DNA of 64,000 nt from Bradyrhizobium genosp. SA-3 (GTDB taxonomy: Bacteria > Pseudomonadota > Alphaproteobacteria > Rhizobiales > Xanthobacteraceae): positions 1 to 64,000 of the forward strand of contig NZ_PSRT01000021.1 in the NCBI RefSeq assembly GCF_004212635.1, written 5' to 3'. Shown one piece after another: positions 58,424-64,000 of the stretch. A program made the position numbers and the translations under genes. The number at the start of each line of letters is the position of its first letter. Position 1 is the stretch's first letter. The notes beneath the pieces were generated by a model. The model was not told the DNA's origin. It made no database searches and saw only the letters and a list, made by a program, of their open reading frames with translations.

Positions 58424-59122
58424 TTACGCCGCGTCGACGAGCACGAGCTCCGAATCTTCCAGGGCGGTGATCTTCAGCCTGTCTTCGTCGCGGATCGCGG
58501 CGCCGTCGCGGGCGTTGACGCGGACGCCGTTGATCTCGACGGAGCCCGCAGCCGGCACGAGGTAGAGGTGCCGCGACTTCTGCGGCGCGTATTCCGCGCT
58601 CTCGCCGGCCTTCAGAGTGGTGGCGAGCACCCGCGCATCGGCGCGGATCGGCAGCGCGTCCGCATCGTCTTCGAAGCCGCTCGCGATGGTGATGAGCTTG
58701 CCGGAACGGTCCGCCTTGGGGAACGGTTTCGAGCCCCAGGTCGGCTGGCCGCCGCGTGCCGTCGGCTCGATCCAGATCTGGAAGATCCGCGTCCTGGTCG
58801 GCTCGAGATTGTACTCGGAGTGACGGATGCCGCTGCCGGCACTCATCACCTGCACGTCGCCGGCCTCGGTGCGCCCCTCGTTGCCGAGGCTATCTTGGTG
58901 GGTGATCGCGCCCTCGCGCACATAGGTGATGATTTCCATGTTGGCGTGGGGATGGGCGGGAAAGCCGGTGTTCGGCGCGATCTCGTCGTCGTTCCACACC
59001 CGCAGCGCGCCGTGACCCATGTTGTTCGGGTCATAGTAGCCGGCGAAAGAGAAATGATGCTTGGCCTTGAGCCAACCGTGATCGGCGACGCCGAGCTTTG
59101 CGAAAGGTCTGAGTTCGATCAT
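58424..59122 (-). CDS. pirin-family protein
   Basis: A 232-residue bicupin of the pirin/YhhW family (quercetin dioxygenase-like in some bacteria). The N-terminal cupin has the metal-binding run FPAHPHANMEIITYV with a later His in GIRHSEYN and Glu in the second strand; the C-terminal cupin is SAEYAPQKSRHLYLVPAAGSVEINGVRV. Length is normal for the group. Second gene after the SDR (38 bases between), probable operon, likely in stress or quinone/flavonoid handling. Confidence 0.92.
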   Translation of the reverse strand: MIELRPFAKLGVADHGWLKAKHHFSFAGYYDPNNMGHGALRVWNDDEIAPNTGFPAHPHANMEIITYVREGAITHQDSLGNEGRTEAGDVQVMSAGSGIRHSEYNLEPTRTRIFQIWIEPTARGGQPTWGSKPFPKADRSGKLITIASGFEDDADALPIRADARVLATTLKAGESAEYAPQKSRHLYLVPAAGSVEINGVRVNARDGAAIRDEDRLKITALEDSELVLVDAA

Positions 59123-59160
59123 TTGCGTAATTCCTTGACTTGAACGGGTAGCGGTTCGGA

Positions 59161-59913
59161 TCAGGCGCCGAACCCGCCGTCGACATTGAGCACGGTGCCG
59201 GTGACGAAGGAGGCTTCGGGGCTTGCAAGGAAGACGACGCCGGCGGCAACTTCCTCGGGGCGGCCGAAGCGCTGCAGCGCGTGCTGCTTGCGCTGCGTCT
59301 CGGCGAACTCGCCGCCGTCCTTCGGATTCATGTCGGTGTCGATCGAGCCCGGCTGCACCACGTTTACCGTGATGCCGCGCGGGCCGAGGTCGCGCGCCGC
59401 GCCCTTGGTGTAGCCGACGACGGCCGCCTTGGTGGCGACGTAGTCGGCAAGGCCGGGGAACGAGGCGCGGTCGGCCAGCATCGAGCCGACGGTGACGATG
59501 CGGCCGCCTTCATTCATCAATTGCGAGGCGGCGCGGATCGCCGCGATCACGCCATGCACGTTGACCTGATCCTGGCGGGCGAGCGCTTCTGTGTCCGCAT
59601 TGGCGTCGTCGATCGTGCCGCCATTGGCGACGCCGGCATTGTTGACGAGGATGTCGAGATGGCCGAACTCCTTCGCCACGTCCTGGACCAACTGCGTCAC
59701 GTCCTTGGCAGAAGCCTGATCGGCCCTAAAGGCGCGCGCCTTGACGCCCTTGGCCTTCAACTCGGCGACGACGGCTTCCGCCTTGTCGGGGGAAGCGACA
59801 TAGCTGATGGCGACGTCCGCACCTGCTTCCGCGAGCGCGCGGGCCGAAGCGGCGCCGATGCCGCGCGAGCCGCCGGTGACGAGGGCAACCTTGCCCGAGA
59901 GCTTCTTGGTCAT
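59161..59913 (-). CDS. SDR-family oxidoreductase
   Basis: A 250-residue classical SDR (3-oxoacyl-ACP reductase/FabG-like). Visible: VTGGSRGIGAASARALAEAGADVAI, NNAG in LVNNAGVANGG, Ser in VTVGSMLA, Tyr/Lys in YVATKAAV and the C-terminal FVTGTVLNVDGGFGA. Charge after beta-2 (SYVASPDKAEAV) favours NADP. First gene of the SDR-pirin-WrbA set and divergent from a lysR gene that likely controls it. Substrate unknown; the neighbours suggest reduction of carbonyl or quinone compounds. Confidence 0.92.
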   Translation of the reverse strand: MTKKLSGKVALVTGGSRGIGAASARALAEAGADVAISYVASPDKAEAVVAELKAKGVKARAFRADQASAKDVTQLVQDVAKEFGHLDILVNNAGVANGGTIDDANADTEALARQDQVNVHGVIAAIRAASQLMNEGGRIVTVGSMLADRASFPGLADYVATKAAVVGYTKGAARDLGPRGITVNVVQPGSIDTDMNPKDGGEFAETQRKQHALQRFGRPEEVAAGVVFLASPEASFVTGTVLNVDGGFGA

Positions 59914-59989
59914 TGGATTTCTCCACTGCGTAGATTTGCGATTGACCCTTGGATAAGCCTCCGCCTGTGGTATAGAAATAGAAACTGTT

Positions 59990-60023
59990 GAAACGCATTG
60001 TTTCGAAAACTATCCAATTGGAT
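59990..60023. promoter_or_regulatory. two operators between SDR operon and lysR
   Basis: GAAACGCATTGTTTC (59990-60004, 5-bp arms, 5-base centre) and the perfect 12-bp palindrome ATCCAATTGGAT (60012-60023) sit eight bases or more before the lysR start (60032). The second covers the lysR ribosome site, suggesting autorepression; the first could be the recognition site for activation of the SDR-pirin-WrbA genes. Confidence 0.6.
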
Positions 60024-60031
60024 TGGCTGCC

Positions 60032-60967
60032 ATGGCAAAACTCCCCGATTTCGAGGCGCTCGCGGTTTTCGCAAAAGTCGTGGAATTACGGTCGTTTGCA
60101 GGGGCCGCCAGCGAACTCGCAATGTCCAAGGCGACGGTCTCCAAGGCGGTCACGCGGCTGGAGGAGCGGCTCGGCGCCCGCCTGTTCAACCGTACCTCGC
60201 GCCGGCTTGCGTTGACCGATGCCGGCCACAAGCTCGCCGAACGCGCGACGCGCCTGCTGGCCGATGGCGAAGCCGCGGAGAACGAAGCGCTGGCGCAATC
60301 GGTGGCACCGCGCGGCCTGGTCCGGCTCGCCGTGCCCATGACATTCGGCATCAAGGCGGTGGCGCCGCTGCTGCCGGAATTCTTTCAGGCCTACCCGGAA
60401 GTCTCGGTCGACCTGCATCTGAGCGATGCGACCGTCGACCTGATCGGCGAAGGATTTGACATGGCGGTGCGGATCGCGCGGCTGCCGGATTCCTCGCTGA
60501 TCGCACGACAGCTCTTCACCATGCCACGCTATACCGTGGCCGCGCCGTCCTATCTTAGGCAGTACGGCCGGCCGACGCATCCGATGCATCTGGCCGAGCA
60601 CAAATGCTTCAGCTACGCCTATCTCTCGACGCCCAACGTCTGGCACTACACCAATTCGGCCGGCGAGCAGGCCAGCGTGCGCCCGGGCGGCCAGCTCCGC
60701 GTCAACAATGGCGAGGCGGTGATGCCGGCGCTGATCGCAGGCCTCGGCATCGCCGAGTTGCCCGAGTTCATCGTCGGCGAGGCAATCTCGTCAGGCCAGG
60801 TCGAGGTGATCCTGAAGGATTGGAAACAGGCCGAAGGCGCCGTGCACCTGGTGACGCCGCCCGGCGGCCCGCGTCCCGCGCGCGTCGAGGCGCTCGGCGA
60901 TTTCCTGGCCGCGAAGCTGCCGGGCACGTGCAAGCGGCGGCCGAAGAAGGGTGCGAACGCAATGTAA
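60032..60967 (+). CDS. LysR-family regulator of the SDR-pirin-WrbA operon
   Basis: A 311-residue LysR regulator. Winged helix: FEALAVFAKVVELRSFAGAASELAMSKATVSKAVTRLEERLGARLFNRTSRRLALTDAG; effector domain from about 95 (LVRLAVPMTFGIKAVAPLLPEFFQAYPEVSVDLHLSDATVDLIGEGFDMAVRIARLPDSSLIAR), of the CrgA/AaeR-like branch and similar in plan to the regulator at 30830. ATG 60032 follows a palindrome; a TTG at 60023 is less likely. The C-terminal end is basic (KRRPKKGANAM). Confidence 0.92.
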   Translation: MAKLPDFEALAVFAKVVELRSFAGAASELAMSKATVSKAVTRLEERLGARLFNRTSRRLALTDAGHKLAERATRLLADGEAAENEALAQSVAPRGLVRLAVPMTFGIKAVAPLLPEFFQAYPEVSVDLHLSDATVDLIGEGFDMAVRIARLPDSSLIARQLFTMPRYTVAAPSYLRQYGRPTHPMHLAEHKCFSYAYLSTPNVWHYTNSAGEQASVRPGGQLRVNNGEAVMPALIAGLGIAELPEFIVGEAISSGQVEVILKDWKQAEGAVHLVTPPGGPRPARVEALGDFLAAKLPGTCKRRPKKGANAM

Positions 60968-60972
60968 CTGCC

Positions 60973-61001
60973 GTAGGGTGGGCAAAGCGAAGCGTGCCCA
61001 C
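60973..61001 (+). repeat. REP arm left of RAYT
   Basis: GTAGGGTGGGCAAAGCGAAGCGTGCCCAC: the hairpin GTGGGC...GCCCAC with a short loop (AAAGCGAAGCGT), preceded by the GTAGG head. It shares its ends with the REP units at 27116-27207. Confidence 0.85.
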
Positions 61002-61024
61002 GGCTTTGCCTGAGGTGATCACAA

Positions 61025-61546
61025 GTGTCTCGATATCGGCGCGCACAGGGCAGGATGTTCTTCTTCACCGTTGTGCTCGCAGATCGGTCGAGCACGCTGC
61101 TCGTCGATCAAGCCGATCGCCTGAGGCGAATCTATCGAACTGTCTTTCAGCGTAGGCCGTTCGAGACGGTCGCAATTTGTATCTTGCCCGACCACCTCCA
61201 CGCGATCTGGACGTTGCCGGAAGGTGACGTCGACTTTTCATCGCGTTGGAATCTGATCAAAAGCGGATTTTCGCGTGGCTTGGAGGCTGGCTTACCTTCA
61301 AGTAGCCAGCTGAGAAAGCGTGAGAAGGGCATCTGGCAGCGACGTTTCTGGGAGCACACAATTCGCGACGACGCAGACTTGGAGCGACACGTTGATTACA
61401 TCCATTTCAACCCCGTGAAACACGGCCTCGTCACCCGAGTGCGCGACTGGTCTCTCAGCAGTTTTCATCGCTATGTGGACCAGGGCATCCTTCCCTTGGA
61501 TTGGGGAGGGGATGTGCGCGACGTTGCGGGGCATTTCGGCGAGTGA
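61025..61546 (+). CDS. REP-associated tyrosine transposase (RAYT, TnpA_REP/Y1_Tnp)
   Basis: A 173-residue Y1 HUH-type nuclease. Motifs: HUH in PDHLHAIWTLP (H57, H59), catalytic Tyr in VDYIHFNPVKHGLV (Y125) and the family's KGIWQRRFWEHTIRDDADL block between. Members cut and join the REP hairpins around them in single-stranded DNA and are thought to have spread REP elements as domesticated enzymes. GTG 61025 is the start. Base use is more A+T-rich than in the neighbouring genes, in keeping with horizontal origin. Size is slightly short for the group but all motifs are present, so it may be active. Confidence 0.9.
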   Translation: MSRYRRAQGRMFFFTVVLADRSSTLLVDQADRLRRIYRTVFQRRPFETVAICILPDHLHAIWTLPEGDVDFSSRWNLIKSGFSRGLEAGLPSSSQLRKREKGIWQRRFWEHTIRDDADLERHVDYIHFNPVKHGLVTRVRDWSLSSFHRYVDQGILPLDWGGDVRDVAGHFGE

Positions 61547-61548
61547 TG

Positions 61549-61590
61549 GTGGGCACGGCGCGCGAAGAGCACGCCTTTGCCCACCCTACG
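61549..61590 (-). repeat. REP arm right of RAYT
   Basis: GTGGGCACGGCGCGCGAAGAG...CTTTGCCCACCCTACG on the plus strand: the reverse-oriented partner of the left arm. It begins two bases after the RAYT stop codon, so the end of the mRNA would carry the hairpin. Confidence 0.85.
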
Positions 61591-61611
61591 GCATCTCGCT
61601 TTGCGGCTGGA

Positions 61612-61869
61612 CTACGACACCTTCACGCCGTCGATCGCGACAATGCGCAGGCTTGGCTTCAGCGTTTCTTCCAGCTGCGACTTCAACTCGTGAACACGCG
61701 GGTCGCTCGAACGCTTCGCGCAAACCGCATATTGATGGACGGATTGTGCCAGTGCGCGCCGCGCTTCCGGTGTCCGCGTCATTTCGGGCGTTGAAAGTCG
61801 CAGGACGATCGCGGCGAGATTCACCAGCATCTCGTCCAAGGCGATGTCGATGGTCGCGAGTTTTCCCAT
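61612..61869 (-). CDS. 85-residue hypothetical protein
   Basis: A small soluble helical protein (MGKLATIDIALDEMLVNLAAIVLRLSTPEMTRTPEARRALAQSVHQYAVCAKRSSDPRVHELKSQLEETLKP and a short tail), ATG 61869 with AGGAG upstream; the longer frame to 61929 looks non-coding. No known domain. Placed between the RAYT and Bug genes, facing away from the Bug gene. Confidence 0.6.
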   Translation of the reverse strand: MGKLATIDIALDEMLVNLAAIVLRLSTPEMTRTPEARRALAQSVHQYAVCAKRSSDPRVHELKSQLEETLKPSLRIVAIDGVKVS

Positions 61870-62015
61870 GGCACACTCCTGGGAGGGCAACGGAGGCCTC
61901 AGGCATGCGTTCCGGGCTCGGTCGAACATGGCTAATGCTTCGTAAACATCTTGTTCTTGCCGATCGCGACGTTAGGCTGACTAGCGAACAAAGAAAATGA
62001 GGGGAGGGACCTGCC

Positions 62016-63002
62016 ATGGATCGACGCGACGTCCTTCGCGCCGCTGCTACACTGCCGTTGTTGCGAGCCGCGTTACCTGACAAAGCCTTCGCTCAAACCT
62101 ATCCCGTTCGCAACATCACCATGATCGTGCCGTTTCCCGCCGGCGGACAGGCCGATCTCGCCGCGCGTCCGGTGGCACAGGCGCTGGAGCGGGTCCTCGG
62201 CAAGCCCGTGATCGTCGACAACAGAGCCGGCGGTGGCGGCGGATCGGTCGGCAATGCTGCGGCGGCGCGCGCCGAGCCCGATGGCTACACGCTGCTGATG
62301 ACGCTGTCTTCACTCGCAGTGCTCCCCGAAGCCGACCGGCTGTTCGAGCGTCCCGTTTCCTACGAGGTCTCGCAGTTCATGCCGATCGCGCGCGTGCTCG
62401 CCGATCCCACGCTGCTCGCGGTGCCGGCCTCGGCGCCATGGAAGACGGCGCAGGATTTCGTGGAGGACGCCAAGAAGCGACCGGGCCAGATCACCTACGG
62501 CTCGTCCGGGCCCTACGGCACGCTGCACGTGGCGATGGAGATGTTCGCGAGCAGTGCCGGCATCAAGCTGCTGCACGTGCCGTTCCGCGGGGCAGGTCCC
62601 GCGCTGACCGCGATCCTCAGCGGTACCGTGCAGGCGATCGCCGCCGCACCCGGAACGCTGAAGCCGCAAGTCGACGGCGGCAAGCTGCGCGTGCTCGGCA
62701 ATTGCGGCGCGCAGCGCATCGCGAGCTTCCCCGACGTGCCGACCTTTCAAGAGCTCGGCTACACGGACGTCGAGATGTACATCTGGGCCGGCCTATTCGC
62801 GCAAAGCGCGCTGCCCGCCCCGATCGCGACCCGTCTGCGCGAGGCGATGGCGCAGGTCATAACCAGTCCGGACGTGCTCAAATCGTTCGAGGCCTCGGGC
62901 AGTCTCGTGGCCTATCAGGATGCGCCGGCCTTCGCGCAATTCGTCGCGACCGACAGCGCGCGGCTGATCGCGGCGGTGAAGAAGATCGGCAAGGTGGAGT
63001 AG
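62016..63002 (+). CDS. Bug-family tripartite tricarboxylate transporter substrate-binding protein
   Basis: A 328-residue periplasmic solute receptor of the Bug/TctC family. The signal has a twin-Arg pattern (MDRRDVLRAAATLPLL), so export is probably by Tat. Family stretches: YPVRNITMIVPFPAGGQADLAARPVAQALERVLGKPVIVDNRAGGGGGSVGNAAAARAEPDGYTLLM and LLHVPFRGAGPALTAILSGTVQAIAA. Good GGAGGG site. No tctAB permease genes beside it, so an orphan receptor as is common in these genomes. Ligand probably a carboxylate, unknown. Confidence 0.93.
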   Translation: MDRRDVLRAAATLPLLRAALPDKAFAQTYPVRNITMIVPFPAGGQADLAARPVAQALERVLGKPVIVDNRAGGGGGSVGNAAAARAEPDGYTLLMTLSSLAVLPEADRLFERPVSYEVSQFMPIARVLADPTLLAVPASAPWKTAQDFVEDAKKRPGQITYGSSGPYGTLHVAMEMFASSAGIKLLHVPFRGAGPALTAILSGTVQAIAAAPGTLKPQVDGGKLRVLGNCGAQRIASFPDVPTFQELGYTDVEMYIWAGLFAQSALPAPIATRLREAMAQVITSPDVLKSFEASGSLVAYQDAPAFAQFVATDSARLIAAVKKIGKVE

Positions 63003-63097
63003 GTTCCAGGCGCGCTTTCACATTTTGTTGTTGGTCCAGAACCTTCCCCCGCCTCATTGATTGAGGAGGTTTTGACGGATTCGGGAAGGATCGGGAC

Positions 63098-63439
63098 ATG
63101 CGAACAGAGCGGATTGCGCTGGGTGTGGCGCTCGCGATCGGCGGCATCGTCGCGCAGAGCGCAGCATTCGCCCAGGAATATCGCGGCACAATGGAACAAC
63201 AGATGGCCTGCACGCCCGATGTGTGGCGTCTGTGCAGCGATCAGATTCCCGACGTGAACCGTATCGTGGCCTGCTTGCAGCAGAACACGCCGCAGCTCTC
63301 GAGCGGCTGCCGTGCGGTGTTCCAGTCGAACAACCAGGCCCAGCCGCAGCAGCCGGTGCCGCGCAACCGCGCCGCGCCCCCGCCGCGTTACACCGCGCCG
63401 CCTGCGCCGCCGCGGCCCTATTATGACGAGGATGACTAA
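63098..63439 (+). CDS. exported Cys-rich-repeat protein with Pro-rich tail
   Basis: A 113-residue protein: signal peptide (MRTERIALGVALAIGGIVAQSAAFAQ), one domain with four Cys (C38, C46, C59, C71) in the pattern ACTPDVWRLCSDQIPDVNRIVACLQQNTPQLSSGCRAVF, like the Cys-rich repeat first seen in GLG1, and a Pro/Gln/Arg-rich disordered tail (about 78-108) ending YYDEDD. The Cys could form two disulfide bonds in the periplasm. Role unknown. A long hairpin begins at its stop codon. Confidence 0.8.
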   Translation: MRTERIALGVALAIGGIVAQSAAFAQEYRGTMEQQMACTPDVWRLCSDQIPDVNRIVACLQQNTPQLSSGCRAVFQSNNQAQPQQPVPRNRAAPPPRYTAPPAPPRPYYDEDD

Positions 63440-63478
63440 AGCGCGATGAGATTAGGATGAATCGTCATCGCGCTTTAG
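63436..63478. repeat. 14-bp perfect inverted repeat after the Cys-rich gene
   Basis: CTAAAGCGCGATGA (63436-63449) and TCATCGCGCTTTAG (63465-63478) form a perfect 14-bp stem with a 15-base loop. The first arm overlaps the TAA stop. Probably a bidirectional terminator-like structure and part of a known Rhizobiales intergenic repeat. Confidence 0.75.
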
Positions 63479-63489
63479 GTTGTTGTTTG

Positions 63490-63536
63490 AGCATGATCTT
63501 TTCGGAAAACCGCTACGCACTTTTCCGGATCATGCT
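63490..63536. repeat. AGCATGATC...GATCATGCT repeat
   Basis: AGCATGATC (63490-63498) and GATCATGCT (63528-63536) enclose TTTTCGGAAAA and CTTTTCCG, an imperfect inner stem. This sequence is a very common intergenic element in Rhizobiales, as far as I know; its function is not settled. It follows the 14-bp repeat by 11 bases and precedes the convergent YbaK gene. Confidence 0.75.
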
Positions 63537-63546
63537 TTAGCCCCGC

Positions 63547-64000
63547 TTAGGATCGGTGTTCGCAGACATCGACCCATTCGGCCGCGACCAGCTCGGCCAT
63601 CCGCTCCGGGGTAATGCGCACGGCGCTGTGGGTCGAGCCGGCGGCCGGCACCACGACGTCGAACGCTTTCAGCGAGACGTCGCAATAGATCGGCAGCGGC
63701 GACTTCAGGCCGAACGGACAGACGCCGCCGACCTCGTGGCCGGTGATCTCGGCGACCTCCTCCAGTCCCAGCATTTTCGGCTTGCCCCCGAACTGCGCTT
63801 TCACCTTCTTGTTGTCCATGCGCGAGGTGCCGGCAGCGACGATCAGGATCACGCGTTCGCCGATGCGCAAGGACAGCGTCTTGGCGATGCGCCCCGGCTC
63901 GACGCCATAGGCTTCCGCCGCCAGCGTCACCGTGGCAGAGCTGATCGGGGATTCGATGACGGTAATGTCGGGGGCTTTCTCGGCGAAAAAATCGCGAACG
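63547..64000 (-). CDS. YbaK/EbsC-type aminoacyl-tRNA deacylase, 5' end cut by window edge
   Basis: The frame is open to base 64000, so the start lies outside; 151 residues are visible, of roughly 160 in the family. Members remove wrongly attached amino acids from tRNA (for example Ala or Cys from tRNA-Pro). Family marks: TLSLRIGERVILIVAAGTSRMDNKKVKAQFGGKPKMLGLEEVAEITGHEVGGVCPFGLKSPLPIYCDVSLKAFDVVVPAAGSTHSAVRITPERM, with K in NKKVK and GGVCPFGL as the substrate pocket loop. Which tRNA it corrects cannot be decided. Confidence 0.9.
   Translation of the reverse strand, partial: VRDFFAEKAPDITVIESPISSATVTLAAEAYGVEPGRIAKTLSLRIGERVILIVAAGTSRMDNKKVKAQFGGKPKMLGLEEVAEITGHEVGGVCPFGLKSPLPIYCDVSLKAFDVVVPAAGSTHSAVRITPERMAELVAAEWVDVCEHRS

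Larger units (their letters stand above)
60973..61590. mobile_element. RAYT gene with flanking inverted REP arms
   Basis: The transposase gene lies between a left arm starting GTAGGGTGGGCAAAGCG (60973-61001) and a right arm, inverted, ending CTTTGCCCACCCTAC (61549-61590). Arms match the REP pair at 27116-27207. The gene plus arms have the size and layout of a RAYT-REP locus; there are no target duplications I can recognise at the edges. Confidence 0.85.

Noticed and set aside
1..64000. tRNA, rRNA, CRISPR, prophage, secretion or toxin-antitoxin loci
   Set aside because: Looked for and not seen; no regularly spaced repeats, no cloverleaf-like sequence recognised, no integrase or phage proteins.

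Overview
The window reads as an ordinary, gene-dense piece of chromosome from a high-GC alphaproteobacterium, most likely Bradyrhizobium or a close Nitrobacteraceae relative. That is inferred from very strong GC bias at third codon positions, a large set of ABC/Bug solute-binding proteins, LysR/TetR regulators and LLM monooxygenases, and several families of short palindromic intergenic repeats typical of Rhizobiales. I see no rRNA, tRNA, CRISPR array, prophage or IS element. The only transposase-like gene is a REP-associated tyrosine transposase (RAYT) at 61.0-61.5 kb.

Layout. 0-12.5 kb: an orphan branched-chain-type solute-binding protein, a degenerate alpha/beta hydrolase, an AlkB-like dioxygenase, a CreBC-like two-component system behind a DUF4153/4173-type membrane protein, a membrane-tethered NagZ-like GH3 enzyme, a dihydropyrimidinase, and a TetR-controlled PspA/YiaA envelope-stress operon with three matching palindromic operators. 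12.7-19.5 kb: zinc ribbon protein, SDR, aldehyde dehydrogenase, old yellow enzyme, GFA-like protein and a benzoylformate-decarboxylase-like ThDP enzyme, separated by palindromic repeats. 19.7-27.1 kb: LLM monooxygenase, M20 peptidase, a GltIJKL-type amino-acid ABC transporter and a D-amino-acid transaminase, probably an amino-acid scavenging block. 27.2-31.7 kb: an EmrAB efflux operon with an AhpD-like protein and a divergent LysR regulator, with two copies of an ATTATC-N11-GATA(A/G)T operator between them. 31.75-42 kb: indolepyruvate oxidoreductase with a divergent AsnC regulator, a small unknown operon with a divergent LysR regulator, and a FAH/LLM/Ldh catabolic operon. Three genes in this 10-kb stretch are frameshifted.

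42.3-46.7 kb: a 1371-residue protein with five tandem GAF domains followed by intact GGDEF and EAL domains. 46.9-57.6 kb: a polysaccharide cluster (GalE, WecG/TagA-type transferase, Wzz/tyrosine-kinase-like protein, methyltransferase, two family-2 glycosyltransferases, O-antigen ligase/polymerase, CelD/BcsL-type acetyltransferase). 57.6-61 kb: a WrbA/pirin/SDR operon with a divergent LysR regulator. 61-64 kb: the RAYT gene between two REP arms, a small conserved protein, a Tat-exported Bug-family solute-binding protein, a secreted Cys-rich protein and a YbaK-type deacylase cut by the window end.

Most genes are in short operons with tight spacing or 4-8 nt overlaps. The best-supported new regulatory observations are the TetR/PspA triple operator, the paired LysR operators around emrAB, and the RAYT/REP pairing with a second REP pair 34 kb away.
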